Below, piece by piece: positions 20,690-33,079 of a stretch of 64,000 bases of DNA. This DNA comes from Zanthoxylum bungeanum (lineage: Eukaryota; Streptophyta; Magnoliopsida; Sapindales; Rutaceae): NCBI GenBank assembly GCA_019454045.1, contig SKCR01001887.1, positions 52,778 through 116,777 of the forward strand. The letters run 5' to 3'. The notes beneath the pieces were generated by a model. That model had not been told where the DNA came from, did not search any database, and was given only the letters and a program-made list of their open reading frames with translations. The position numbers and the translations under genes were made by a program. How positions within the stretch are numbered: the first letter of the stretch is position 1; the number at the start of each line of letters is the position of its first letter.

Positions 20690-21436
20690 GGAAGCTTGTC
20701 CCTGACGCATAGACGTCAATCAAGCCGCTACTTTTCTTGTAAATATTACATCTCTTTGTCTTTTCCTAATAATTGTGATTTGTTTTGTTGTTTTCATTTA
20801 TTTTCTCCGACATCTCGATGGCTCTGTCCGAGACACCATAGGAACAAAAATGAAGATCCTTGCAAGACAGATCAGAGTAAGCAAGGATGAGACCATACTA
20901 TCAGGCTTAGACATGGATCTAGTTCGCATGCTAAGCCGAATCAAGATGACATAAGAATATTTCATAGTAGACTCAAGATCTACGCAAAACCATAAAAATG
21001 GTACCCAAATTCTCAATGCAGATGAACACCCTTGGATCACGAATATCGTTCATTTATAGCTCGTAATTCCGAAATGACAAATCATATTACAATTATGTCT
21101 CTAACTCAAGCCACATTTCCCAAGTCATGTTTCTAGTTCACGATTTACAGACGTACGACGGGCCCATGGTCTTCAACTCGAGTCATGACTTCTAAGTCAC
21201 ATCGGACAAGCCTTATCATATAGACCATATCCGCTTACATCAAAACTTCAACTTATAAGAGTCGGCCGAGATATATCACTTTGCAGTTGGGAAGTAGTTG
21301 TAGTTCTTGACAACATTCGATCACTATGAGTCAGTTGGCAGTATTACAGGGCTAGGAAGTAGCATGATGACTCAAGTAAGTTTTTGAAAAACTACTTAAC
21401 TCTATGATATTTCATGTCTTTTTTAAATGATCAGCT
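20690..21436. other. End of outer element and unassigned DNA
   Basis: Up to 20812 this follows the inner element's post-ORF-X sequence, and then the match stops abruptly. An open stretch of about 50 codons (20813-20960) encodes nothing I recognise. From 20960 to 21436 I see no gene and no LTR end. No LOG sequence and no 3' LTR of the outer copy are present. Confidence 0.45.
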
Positions 21437-21439
21437 ATT

Positions 21440-22987
21440 TCATTTATTGGGTTTCCAATAGGGTTTCTCCCAGTTCGCTGTTTGGGATTCCCTTTGATTT
21501 CTTCTAAGCTCAGGGATTCAGATTGTGCTTCTCTTGTTGAGTGTATCGTCCAGCGTGCCAAGAGTTGGAGTAGCATGTTTCTTTCTTTTGCAAGACTGCT
21601 TCAGCTCATCAAGTCGGTTTTGTTCTCTATTCAAGTTTATTGGTCTTTTTTATTCCTTCTTCTTATATCTGTTATTAAGAAGGTAGAGCCGACTCTCAGA
21701 TCATTCCTTTGGAAGGGTAGTGAGCTTTATTCCTCAGGGACGAGTGTGTATTGGAGGACTGTTTGTTTATCTTTGAAAGATGGGGGTTTGCGGATTAAGA
21801 GTTTGGCAATATGGAATAGAGCGGCTATTGTTAAGCATTTATGGTTTCTTTGCTCTGGTCAGGTCTCCTCTTGGTCGAATTGGGTTCAATCTTACTTGCT
21901 TCGGGGTCGGAGCTTTTGGGAGTTGTCGTGTCCTGGAGATTGCTCTTGGAGTTGGCGAAAGATTCTGAAACTTCGTTCTTGGGCTCGCCGAAGAATGAGG
22001 TTTAGGATTAGGAATACTGAGAAGACACTGCTTTGGTTTGATAACTGGCATCCGCTGGGTCCGATTGTGGATACGTTGGGCGAGAGAGTTATTTATGACT
22101 CTGGCTTGGATAGGATGGCTACAGTTGCTACTATTATCTCTGATTTTTCTTGGCGTTGGCCCCCTGTTAGGTCAACAACCCTTGTTGAGCTGGCTCGGAC
22201 CCTTCTTTCGGATCCTTCTTGTTTGAGGGATGATGAGTTGGTTTGGGAGGATGATAGTAAATGGAGGTTTTCTATGTCTAGTGCTTGGAATACGATGATG
22301 ATGAGGGGCACTTTGATTCGCTGGCACCGGGTTGTTTGGTTTAGTAAAGATATTCCGCGCCATTCTTTTTGCTTTGGATGACTATTTAGGGTGGCCTTTG
22401 TACCCATGATCGTCTTATGGTTGTTCAAGTGAGGATGTTGATCACCTTTTCTTCTAATGCTATTTCTCTTCACGGGGTTTGGACTACGATACTAGCAATG
22501 TGTGGGTTAGATTGGAGTTCTCGGGTTTAGTTGCAGACGGTTGAGTTGATGTATCAGTTCACCGACCCTCATTATATCATCTTCTTGTTCGGTTTTCTTT
22601 TGTTGTGACAGTTTACTATATCTGGAGGGATAGGAATGCCTGCATGCATGATGTGACCCCTCACCCTGTCAGTACTCTACTTTGTGTATTGTGTTTACTG
22701 TCCGGTCTCGTGCCAGTTTACTACGGAGGGTGAAACCATCTTATGATAATAAATGGCTTCACCTTTCTTGGCGTCTGCCTGATGACATTTTCTGATGGTT
22801 TTGTTTTGATTATAGCCTTTCAGATTTTTTCTAGAAGGGTATGTCCTCTCTAGTTTTCTAGGGTTTGCCTCTTTTAGCTTTTTGCTTTGTTGCTATGAGG
22901 GTTTGTCCTACCTAGCTGTCTGGGGTATGCCCATGTGCTTTTGTTTCTTTTTGTTAATACATACTTAACTTATCCAAGAAAAAAAGA
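21440..22987 (+). mobile_element. 5'-truncated L1-type LINE, RT C-terminal part and tail
   Basis: The frame at 21482-22381 encodes the segment after the RT catalytic core of plant LINEs: LGFPLISSKLRDSDC, AKSWSSMFLSFARLLQLIKSVLF, then KDGGLRIKSLAIWNRAAIVKHLW and LLWFDNWHPLGPI. It ends in a zinc-finger RVT-type region (VWFSKDIPRHSFCFG). Beyond 22381 the coding is broken. The element ends with TTAATACATACTTAACTT and a short A tail near 22980-22987, typical of plant LINE 3' ends. The endonuclease and the RT catalytic motif are missing through 5' truncation. Confidence 0.75.
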
Positions 22988-22989
22988 CT

Positions 22990-23900
22990 ATGCATGTAGT
23001 AGCCCACTTAGAACCTCAAGAGGTATGTTTTGTGTGCAATGAGACTGATCATCTGGCACAAGAGTGCCCTGTAAATGGTGAGATGGGGGGACATAATATG
23101 ACCAATGTAATGCATTATGGATGTACAGAAAGCCTTATACACCTTACTCAGACACTTATAACCCTGGTTGCAGGAACCATCCCAACTTTAGTTGGAAACA
23201 AGAGTCTCATCAGCCGAGTCAGACATCACAACCTAGAGGTTATAGTGCTCCCCAATATCACACACATGTCGTTCCTAGGAATTCTTTAGAGGATACTATG
23301 CAAGCATTTGTGGAGGCCTAGAAAGCAATTGTCGAGCCCCATAAATAATTTGTGGAGACCCAGAGCAAAACCAATCAAAGGTTTGAGTCACTAATGACCC
23401 AAATGGCTGAGGAGAATAAGGAGATTAAGAGCCAAGTCTACAAATTGACTAATGCCCTAAGTGTGAAAGAACCGAGCAAATTCCCATCTCAAGCTCAACC
23501 TAATCCACAAGGGCAACACATGGCACATGCTGATCATGAGGGTGCCAATGTAAAGGGTGTTAATGCCATAATCACTAGAAGTGGAAAGGAGGTAGGGATG
23601 CAGGACACCTCCAACGCTGTAGGTGCCACTCAGGATAATAGTGAAAATACTCCTCATGAAGAACAAGAGGCACCATGCCAAGTTAGAGTACTTTTCCCTC
23701 AAGCTCTTAGGCCCACTGCGAGAGCTACAGACCCAAATGGTGAGATCATAGAACATCTTAAGCAAGTAATGATCAACCTTCTTTTGTTACATGTGATCAT
23801 ACATGTACCCACTTATGTGAAGGTTTTGAAGGATCTATGCACCATGAAAAGAAAACATCACGTGAAGAAAACTGCATTCCTGACAGAATAAGCAAGTGCA
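22990..23900 (+). pseudogene. Athila-like gypsy gag, C-terminal part
   Basis: Carries a zinc knuckle CFVCNETDHLAQECP (about 23035-23080), then after a frameshift the PYSDTYNPGCRNHPNFSW block and a helical NQRFESLMTQMAEENKEIKS segment. The linker ITRSGKEV follows. Stops at about 23320 and 23346 and frame changes make it a relic. The 5' part and any LTR are lost at the LINE junction. Confidence 0.75.
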
Positions 23901-23904
23901 ATGA

Positions 23905-24471
23905 TTGAGCAAAAGGCGCCACCAAAATATAAAGATCTGGGCTGTCCCACTATCACTTGCCACATTGGCACCTATCGGTTTGGTCTATATGCAGTTGGGG
24001 CTTAGAGAGATTAAGCCGACATCAGTGGTTTTGCAATTAGCTGATCACTCTATCAGAACTCCACGGGGAGTAGTTGATGACGTCTTACTCCAAATCGATA
24101 AATTCTACTACCCAGTTGATTTTCTGATTCTAGACACTCAGTCGGTTGTTAAAACTGAATCTAAAATTCCTCTTATCTTGGGTAGACCTTTCCTTGCCAT
24201 AGCCAGTGCCCTTATTAATTGCAGGAATGGTCTCATGAAACTGTCATTCTGGAACATGACATTGGAAGTGAATATTTTTCACGTCGGGAAACAACCACCA
24301 GATGATGACGAATGTCATCATACATACTTGATAGACGCAGTTGCGCCAGAAATAGCCCCCACTCAACATGATTCTGACCCCTCTAAACAGATTCTTCTTC
24401 ATTCAAATATCTTGGATACTCTTGAATCAACTGAAATTCCTGATATCTCTATCGGTTGCTCCGTTTTGTAA
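23905..24471 (+). pseudogene. Gypsy protease lacking its active site
   Basis: The block before the protease (GCPTITCHIGTYRFG) is followed directly, in another frame, by YMQLGLREIKPTSVVLQLAD. The part that should hold the D-L-G-A catalytic motif is deleted. The rest is present: [36 protein letters not shown]. The stop is at 24469-24471. It cannot be an active protease. Confidence 0.75.
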
Positions 24472-24639
24472 AAACATGGACCAAGAGTGTGGCATCCACA
24501 ATTTGAGGCTCTACCAGGAGACATGGAGAAACCAAAGCCTTCCGTAGTTGAAATGCCAAAGGTTGAACTGAAACTATTCCAGTGGGTCTTCAGCATGCGT
24601 TTCTGGGGCTATGAGACATCTTCCCTGTTATTATTTCAT

Positions 24640-26050
24640 CGGAGCTAAGTGCATCACAAAGTAAGAAATTAATTCACATGTTGGGTGAGCACAAATCTGT
24701 ACTTGGCTGGACCATATGAGACATTAAACGTAACTGTCCCTTAAATTGTTCCCATAGGATTCACCTAGAAGAATGAGTTGTTCCTCGTAGAGACCCTCAG
24801 AGTAGACTTAACCCTACTATGAAAGAAATGGTGAGAAATGAAGTTATAGAATTACTAGATGCGGGTATTATATACCTAATTGATGATAGTAAATGGGTTA
24901 GTCCTACGCAGGTTGTCCCTAAAAATTCAGGTGTTATCGTTGTGCAAAACGAGGCAGGGGAACTGGTTCCTACCAAGGTAGTCACGGGTTGGCGCATGTG
25001 GATAGATTATAGGAAGTTGAATGCTGCCACTCGAAAAGACCATTTCCTGTTTCCTTTTATTGACCAGATTCTCGAGCGGGTAGCAGGTCATCCATTCTAC
25101 TCTTTTGTAGATGGTTACTCAGGATACTATCAAATTGAGATTTCCTTAGAAGATCAAGAGAAAACCACATTCACCCCGTTTAGCTCTTATGCTTTTCACC
25201 GCATGCCATTTAGGTTATGTAATGCCCCTGCGACTTTTCAAAGATGCATGCTGAGCATTTTTAGCGACATGATTGAGAAATGCATGTAGGTGTTTATGGA
25301 TGACTTAACAGTGTTTGGCGATTCCTTTGATGTATTCTTACTTAATCTAAAAGCAGTGTTAAATTATTGTCAAGAAAAAGGCCTCGTTCTGAATTAGGAA
25401 AAGTGTCATTTCATGGTCTATTCGGGGATTGCTCTAGGTCATATTGTCTCTTCCAAAGGTATTGAAGTCGACAAATCAAAAATTGAGTTAATATCTAAAC
25501 TACCCATACCCAAAACTGTGAAAGATGTTCGATCTTTTCTTGGGCATGCTGGTTTCTATATGAGGTTTATACAAAAAATTTCTTCTATCTCTAGACCACT
25601 GTGTAACCTCCTTGTTAAAGATTCTTTGTTTGAATGGGCACAAGAATGTGAAGATGCCTTCAAAACGTTAGTCACTAAACTCACCTCTGCCACAATTATG
25701 CAACCATCTGACTGGAACTTGCAATTTGAAATTATGTGTGATGCTAGTGATTATGCAGTTGGGACATTTTTAGGACAAAGAAGAGAAAGGAAACCTTTCG
25801 TTGTCTATTATGTTAGCAGGACCTTAAATAATGCTCAAATGAACTATTCCACAACTGAAAAATAACTATTAGCTGTAGTTTTTGCTTTGGATAAATTTTG
25901 TGCATACCTTATCGGCTCACCCATCACTATTTTTAATGATCACGCACCTCTTAAGTATCTTCTTTCGAAGAAAGATGCTAAGGCAAGATTGATTAGGTGA
26001 ATCATGTTGTTGCAGGAATTCGATCTAACCATCAAAGATAAAAAAAAAGT
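24640..26050 (+). pseudogene. Gypsy reverse transcriptase and RNase H
   Basis: RT motifs in order: MVRNEVIELLDAGIIY, WRMWIDYRKLNAATRKDHF, FYSFVDGYSGYYQI, FRLCNAPATFQRCM and the catalytic VFMDDLTVFG (MDD at about 25296-25304). Then FLGHAGFYMRFI and RNase H motifs CDASDYAVGTFLGQ and SRTLNNAQMNYSTTEK. It is broken by stops at 25287-25289, 25395-25397, about 25863 and about 25999 and by a frameshift in the A-run at 26038-26048. Family: Athila/Tat-type Ty3/gypsy by close resemblance of these motifs. Confidence 0.85.
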
Positions 26051-26051
26051 G

Positions 26052-27289
26052 TTGAAAATGTGGTGGCAGATCACTTATCTTGCTTGGAGTTTAACGACTC
26101 TGCCAATGGCCCACCAATTCGTGATGATTTCCCTGATGAACATTTTTTTGTGGTCACTCGAGCACCATGGTTTGCACATATTGTCAATTATTTAGTCTCC
26201 AGTGAGTGTCCATCCATTTGGAGTGCACAAGACAAGCGTAAATTCCTTGTCGAGGTACATAATTTTTATTGGGATGATCCTTATCTATTTAAGTACTGTC
26301 CTGACCAAATACTGCGACGTTGCATTCCTGAAGATGAGGTTTTAAGTGTACTTATCTTTTGTCATTCCCATGCATGTGGAGACCATTTCTCAATAAAGAA
26401 AATTGTTGTAAAAATCTTACAATGTGGTTTTTATTGGCCCACTCTATTTAAAGATACAAATGGGTTATGCCGCTCTTGTGAAATGTGTCTAAAATTAGGT
26501 GCTCTATCACATCATCATATGATGCCTCTTAACCTTATTCTTGTCATTGAAGTATTTGATTGTTGGGGTATTGATTTTATGGGACATTTTCCACCTTCTT
26601 TTGGATACCTTTACATTCTTCTTGCAGTAGATTATGTGTCTAAATGGGTTGAGGCAGTGGCGTGCCGAGCAAATGATAACACTACAGTGGTTAAATTCTT
26701 AAAGGAAAATGTATTGTCACGCTTTGGTACTCCACGTGTCATTATTAGTGATCAATGGACACATTTTTGTAATCGATCATTTGAGGCCTTGATGCGCAGA
26801 TACTGTGTGGTGCATAAAATTTCTACTGCTTATCACCCCCAGACAAATGGCCAGACAGAGTTAGCAAATAGGGAGATAAAACATATATTGGAGAAAACAG
26901 TAAACCTCGACTGCAAGGGTTGGTCTTTATGCCTTCCGGATGCACTTTGGGCATACCATAATGCTTATAAATCCCCAATTGGGATGTCTTCTTACAGGCT
27001 TGTATTTGGAAAGGCTTACTATTTACCTGTTGAGTTAGAACATATAGCCTATTGGGCTATTAAAACTCTTAACTTTGATCTGAGTACTGCAGGTACACAA
27101 AGGAAGCTACAACTGACAGAACTTGAAGAATTACAGAATGATGCTTATGACAACTCCCGCCTCTACAAAGCAAAGATGAAAGCTGCCCATGACAAGCAGA
27201 TAATGAGGAAGAATTTTGAGCTCAACCAAAAGGTTTATCTCTATGATTCCTGTCTCTATCTTCACCTAGGCAAGTTGCGATCCCGATGA
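26052..27289 (+). pseudogene. Gypsy integrase, open frame over 400 codons
   Basis: Open from the poly-A frameshift to TGA at 27287-27289. It has an HHCC-like zinc-binding region (H104, H109, C140, C143 counting from 26060), catalytic Asp in GIDFMGHF (172), Asp in IISDQWTHF (231) and Glu in NGQTELANREI (267). The last two are separated by exactly 35 residues, as in the D,D-35-E signature. YHPQTNGQTE and LVFGKAYYLPVE are typical of plant gypsy integrases. The C-terminal domain continues in the same element (27290-27430, GPFIVKQVFPHGAFEVE) after the stop. Upstream frame damage means it cannot be made from a normal polyprotein. Confidence 0.83.
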
Positions 27290-27700
27290 ACTGGACCTTT
27301 CATTGTGAAGCAAGTCTTCCCCCATGGAGCTTTCGAAGTAGAAGATACCATGGATGACATAGTGTTCAAAGTTAATGGACATAGACTAAACCGTTCCTGG
27401 AAAATAAGATTCATGCAGCAGAGGATACCCATTTGGCTGACCCTACTTATGCGGATTGATATTTTTTTCCTTATTGTTGTACATTATTTATTTATGTCTT
27501 TATTTATTATCTAGTTATTTTTATTTTTTCTTCTTTCTTCATTTTGTTTTGTTTCGTTCATTATTTCTTTTACAGGATAACACAATATTTCATCCAGGGT
27601 CACGAACTCTCTAGGTAGGTGAACTTTTTCCTTGTCTTTTGTCTTTCTTGTTGTTACATTGAGGACAATGTTTCATTTAGGTTAGGGGGTGATATTATCG
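27290..27700 (+). other. Integrase tail, 3' untranslated part and internal purine tract
   Basis: Codons for PFIVKQVFPHGAFEVE and VNGHRLNRSW belong to the integrase tail. They are followed by T-rich sequence and ACATTGAGGACAATGTTTC..TTTAGGTTAGGGGGTG (27653-27691). That string also occurs at 14709-14745 of the LOG element. No LTR follows; the element is truncated at about 27700. Confidence 0.6.
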
Positions 27701-27756
27701 TGTATTTTTCCTTTTGGAATCTCATCATCAACCTCACTATCAGTAGAGTAAACCTC

Positions 27757-28992
27757 TCAACTCTTCTTATCAATCACTAAGGTGCGCCTGTTGGGACATT
27801 GTGAAGCATAGTGTCCCATGCCCAAATATTTGAAACACTTGACATCCTTAGTTCTAGTTTTGCTCGATTCTGCAACCTCTTTACCCTTGGCACTAGGTTC
27901 AGCTCTAGGCTTATTAAAGCCTCCACTGAACTCGCCTCTAGGCTTGTCAAGGCCTCCATCCCGCTTCTTATTCGGCACTCATTTCCCTTTCCATGTAGAA
28001 GTAGCCTAAGTACCAAATCTAGATGTGGATTTTTTCTTGAGTTGCCTCTCTACCTTGACAGCCATGTGAAACATATCCTCCAAATCAACATAATGATGCA
28101 ACTCCACCATGTTGGCAATCTCTCTATTTAAGCCCCTAAAAATCGTGTCATAGTAGCCTCTGCATCCTCAACCACACTTGCCCTGATCATGGCAACTTCC
28201 ATCTCTGTGTAATAGTCCTCAACACTCTTGGTCCCCTGATACAGATGCTGTAGTTTCTGATATAACTCTCTATAGTAATGGTTGGGTATAAACCTCTTTC
28301 TTATGAGACCTCTAAGTTCTTCCCATGTCGAACCGGTCTCTCATAATTTCTCCTCCGAGTAGAAACAATCTGATCCCACCAGATCATAGCATAATCAGTA
28401 AACTCAATTACTGCCACATTGATCTTCTTCTCGTCTGAATAGTGATGACAGTTGAAAATCAGCTCAATTTTCATTTCCCATTCTAAGTAAGCATCGAGAT
28501 CATTCTTACCCTGAAAGGTTGGTATCTTGATCTTGATGCTACCTAGATCACCATCTACATCTCATCGTCTATCATATCCCCTCCGATCATAATCCCATAT
28601 TATGTCATCAAATGCACCTATACCATCAAATCTTCTTTCCCTTCTATCATTCCTCTTATCAAACCTCCTATTAGGCCTCCTATCATGCCCTGGCTGAAAT
28701 CTCTCCTCCACATCATCAAGACCATCAGAATAATCTAACTCATTTTCAGCTTCCTCTTCATCTGGTGGCATATGAACTGTGGTGGTACACGTCGAGGTGG
28801 CACATTCTGAGGTGGTGGTACATTCTGAGGTGGTGGTATATGCTGGGGTGGTGGTGCTCTGGGACCACTACCAGTTTGAATACTCTCTACACTCTTGGAA
28901 AATCCCTCCAAAGCAGTATTCATGTTCTCCATCATATCTGTAAATTTTCTATCTAAAGCCTCAAGCTTTTCATCAATAGTTAGACCTGCCAT
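27757..28992 (-). pseudogene. gag of a second gypsy lineage, minus strand
   Basis: Starts at ATG 28992 (MAGLTIDEKLEALDRKF). A proline-rich repeat PPPQHIPPPQNVPP and an arginine-rich RRPNRRFDKRNDRRERR region follow. Next is a Retrotrans_gag domain (IKIPTFQGKNDLDAYLEWE, SDEKKINVAVIEFTDYA). A knuckle-like CFKYLGMGHYASQCP lies near the end, where the second Cys is Tyr. Several frameshifts and stops lie between 28100 and 28560. Gag of this type differs from the Athila-like gags elsewhere in the window. Confidence 0.75.
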
Positions 28993-29246
28993 CTTAACAC
29001 TAAACAAACATATTAGAAATAATAAGAAATTAAAGCAAATATGTAAATCCTCACAATCTCATGTGTTTACACTCGAATGATATCATTACACTTGTGTTTG
29101 CACTCTATTGGCTTTCACCCGATACTGTGCTCACAATCATTACATTTTACCACTCTTGAGTTCTTCCTCAATTCAAATGCGAATCACACTCAATCCAAGA
29201 ATACACAACTAAATGTAGTCCTCAATCAACATGAAACACAAAGACC

Positions 29247-29336
<90 letters not shown>

Positions 29337-30204
29337 GGTGCAAAAATGCGAATAAGAATAGTAATGACGAAGACTCAATTAATAATACTTAAGCTAGAGT
29401 ATTTGGAATAAGGAAATAAACAATTAGCACGATGAGAAACAAATAAGCATGCAAATTCACGGTCGTATGCAATTTTGGGAGAAAATTTGGCACCTTTATA
29501 GAAATTTTGATGAAATACCCTCCACGGACACCTAAATGATAATATGAAACAAACTAAATTAAACCAAAAATTTGAACTTTTTCACTTTTTTTTTGCTCAA
29601 GTGATCACTGTCACTCAAGTCCGAAAAAAAAAAAGGCTAAGTATCAACTCACTGATGTTCAAGTCCGATATGTAATGGAATTCAAAGTCTAATTCTTTAA
29701 AAAGTCTGATGTTGATGTTCTCTTTTCAGGATGATGTTCAACTCACTGATGTTCTTTCCTTTTTTCTTTTTCCTCTTTTTTTTTTAAAAAAAAATGATTC
29801 ACTAGGTTTTCAGGAATAATTCACACAACCACTTTGAACATGCTTATTTCTTCAACACAGGCTAAAGAACAGAATGTTAATGATGAACTATATGAAGAAA
29901 CAACAAAAAACCCAGATACAAAAATAAATATATATGACGAACTGATATGAAAAAATACAACAAAAATCCATATCCAAAAAGTAATAATAATGACGAACTA
30001 ATATGAAGATGGAAAAGAAAGCCTAGATTTTGACAGAAAATTTCAGAATAAAGTATTAACCTAAAAATAACAAAACGAAAACAGAAACAAGATCCAACAA
30101 GAACTGAAACAAGAACAACAAAGAACAAAATTTTAAACAGAATCAAACAACGAATAAATATAGGAAATCAGACATTGGAACCCTGAAGCTTTGATACCAA
30201 ATGA
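28993..30204 (-). other. 5' leader of the minus-strand gypsy element
   Basis: Non-coding, between the gag ATG and the primer-binding site. It contains an 81-bp (TA)n microsatellite (29252-29332) and T- or A-rich runs near 29590 and 29780. Three variants of a TATATGA(A/C)GAA..AACAA segment recur between 29880 and 30020. Confidence 0.5.
29252..29332. repeat. (TA)n microsatellite, 81 bp
   Basis: Continuous alternating TA with one interruption at 29282. The length makes it prone to slippage and hard to assemble, so the exact count is uncertain. Confidence 0.85.
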
Positions 30205-30490
30205 CAAGAAACTCACTTGGATTCTAAAATCAAGCAAACCTCAAGTATTCTTCTTAAGCCCCAAGAACCTTAATCAATGATTTTGTAAGAACAAAATCCA
30301 TCCAAGATCAGCCCTAAACAACCATGAAACGTTGCCCATGATAACTCGAAACATGAAATCTGTGTGTTTTGCTAAGAAATGGAGACGCTACTAAGTTTGC
30401 TAAACTTAGATAAGTAGATTCAAACTTGAAAAGGGGAATATCTCCCTTATAAGAAATTCGGCCATAGCCAAAAGCACAAGCTTAAGGTCA
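30180..30490 (-). mobile_element. Primer-binding site and LTR remnant of the minus-strand gypsy element
   Basis: On the minus strand TTGGTATCAAAGCTTCAGG (about 30182-30200) resembles the initiator-tRNA-Met primer site TGGTATCAGAGC and is preceded by TGTCA, a plausible LTR end. The LTR sequence then extends to about 30490, where the LINE fragment begins, so it is only a remnant. Confidence 0.5.
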
Positions 30491-30494
30491 TCTT

Positions 30495-31240
30495 TGTTTT
30501 GCAGATGACCTTATGATTTTTGTAAGGCGGATGCTCCCTCGGTCTCTTTGGTCAAAAATGTCTTGGGCAGTTTATGGGTTTATGTGGTTTGGTCCCGAAT
30601 CTAGCGAAGACTCATCTTTTCTCCTCGGTATCTCTCATTCTTTAAAGGATCGTCTGCTTCATTTGTTGGGTTTCCAATAGGGTTTTCTCCCAGTTCGCTA
30701 TTTGGGAGTCCCTTTGATTTCTTCTAAGTTTCGAGCTTCGGATTGTGCTTCTCTTGTTGAGCGTATAGTTCAGCGTGCCAAAAGCTGAAGTAGCAGGTTT
30801 CTTTCGTTTGCAAGGCGGCTTCAGCATATCAAGTCGGTTTTGTTCTCTATACAAGTTTGCCCTTAGATCATTCCTTTTTTAGATGGGGGTTTGAGGATTA
30901 AGAGTTTGGCAATATGGAATAGAGTGGCTATTGTTAAGCATTTATGGTTTCTTTGCTCTGGTCAGGTCTCCTCCTGGTCGAATTGGGATCAGTCTTACTT
31001 GCTTCGGGGTCGGAGCTTTTGGGAGGTGTCATGTCCTGGAGATTGCTCTTAGAGCTGGCGGAAGATTCTAGAACTTCGTTCTTGGGCTCATCGGAGAATG
31101 AGGTTTAGGATTGGGAATAGTGAGAATACGCTGCTTTGGTTTGATAACTGGCCTTCGTTGGGTCCGATTGTGGATACGTTGGGTGAGAGAGTTATTTATG
31201 ACTCTGTCTTGGATAGGATGGCTACAATTGCTACTATTAA
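30495..31240 (+). mobile_element. Second LINE fragment, RT with catalytic FADD
   Basis: Begins within RT at LCFADDLMIF (catalytic Asp pair near 30502) and runs parallel to the LINE at 21440: LGVPLISSKFRASDC, AKS, FLSFARRLQHIKSVLF, then LAIWNRVAIVKHLW and LLWFDNWPSLGP. Relative to the other copy it lacks about 120 bp near 30860. It carries stops, and it ends abruptly at about 31240 inside the protein, so both ends are truncated. Confidence 0.7.
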
Positions 31241-33000
31241 CATGTAATTTTGTTCATTAAACATGAAAATCATGACATTGAACATGAAATGAGTAATTTT
31301 TCATGTTCGTTGCCATAATTTTCATATTTATTGCCAAAGTTTCAGGTTCATGAATAAAATTTCAAGTTGGACAATTTTGCATATTTGTTGCATAAATTAT
31401 CATGTTTAATGACTTATTTTCATGTGTGAAATGTCAAATCAATGTCACATGTGCTTAAATTTTAAACATTAAAATGAAATTTTGTAAATTAAGTATGCAA
31501 AAAAGGGCGTTGCATATGAATTAAGAAGTTTTTCATATTTGATGTCAGACTTTTCATGTTTAATGCCCAAATTTCAGGTTAACGATATAAAATTTCAGGT
31601 TGTGCAATATTTGCATGTTTTTTTTTGTCTAAATCATCATTTTAATGCCTTAAGTCATGTTTATTACCAAAAGTTACATGTTTGAATCTTAAACGCGCGT
31701 GAAATGTCAAATCAATAAAGTTGTGATGAAATTATTAAGCATTAACATGACGTTTGGGGCATTAAATATGAAAATAATGGCATTGAACATGAAGATGGAG
31801 TAATTGTATGTTTGTTGCCACTCATTTCATATTTGCATGTTTGTTATCCCAAATTTCATGTTTATTGCTAATATTTTTAATTCGGTAATTTATGCACGTG
31901 TAAAATATCAAATCAGTCACATGTATTGAAATTTTTAAGCATTAACATGAAAATTTGTACATTAAATATGAAAATAAAGGCATTGAACATGAAAATTATT
32001 TATTATAATCACAATCTTATTAACTTCACATGAATCTTATTTTTATGTTCAATACATGTTTATTGTCTGAATTATCATGTGTAATGCTTTTATTTGCATG
32101 TGTAATACTTGAAATTGCATGTTTCGTGCCTTAGAAAATAAAATTGATAATTTTTAATTTCTAATTAAAGCGTATATTTTCTAATGGGCCTGCTACAATC
32201 CAATACTGCTCCAAATTTCAACAAGATATAAAATTTAGAGTAAAGTTTTATTCATGTTTATTGCCCAATTTTTCAGTTACTATCCGAAAAATTGCATATT
32301 TGATGCTTCAAATTGCAAGTTAATCAATGTCACTGTTTCATATTTATTGAACAAAATTGCATGTTAACGTTAAATTTTGCACGTTTAATGCTTCATTTGT
32401 GTTTTTTATTACATATATTATCAAGGTTGAATGCAATCAAATTTATAAAATTTTCATGTTTAATGCCAATATTCTCATGTTTAATACTAAAATTTCATGA
32501 TAATACTATATATTTGCAGGTTATGCATTGTTTGTATGTATAATACTCTTACTTGTATTTTTATTGCCCATATTTTCATGGATAAGCCAAAGTGTCATGT
32601 TAATGCTACAATTATCCCTAGACGCGTTACATGTTTGTTGCCTATATTTTTCATCTTTATGCCAGATACTACATTTTAATGCCCTCATATTTATATTATG
32701 CAATCAATTTCGTGTTTTGTAAAATTTGCATATTTATTGTCTTTATTTGTATGTTTGATACTCCAAAATTCACGTTTAATGCTTTAAATTGTAAGTTCAT
32801 GATGTAAATTTTTTTATTTATTTAATGCAAAGCAAGTTTTATATTCACGTGTAAGCTTAAATAACTGCATGTTAAATGCTCCGATATTCATCAAGATATA
32901 TTTAATGACCATACTTTCAGTTAGTTTCCCCTCAATTACATGTTTGATGCTCCAATTCCAAGTTAGTTAACGAGAACCACACAAAGGTGTGAGAGCCTCA
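31241..33000 (+). repeat. Degenerate array of short CATGTTTAATGCC-like units
   Basis: AT-rich sequence in which variants of TTTCATGTTTATTGCC and its complement GGCAATAAACATGAAA recur every 20-35 bases for about 1.7 kb. Most of the array reads in the CATGTTTAATGC sense; the first 60 bases read in the opposite sense. No protein is encoded; the short frames here are chance. Confidence 0.65.
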
Positions 33001-33079
33001 ATAGCTACTTGTCATCATTATTCATGAATTTGTACAGTACATGCCAAAAAATACGCATTTGTGACCTTATTATGGTTGA

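Noticed and set aside
21482..22381. 299-codon frame as a host gene
   Set aside because: All of it matches the C-terminal part of plant LINE reverse transcriptase, and a second copy is at 30495-31240.
24640..27289. Endogenous pararetrovirus
   Set aside because: RT, RNase H and integrase are of Ty3/gypsy type, integrase is present, and no movement-protein or coat-protein frame of that virus group is seen anywhere in the window.
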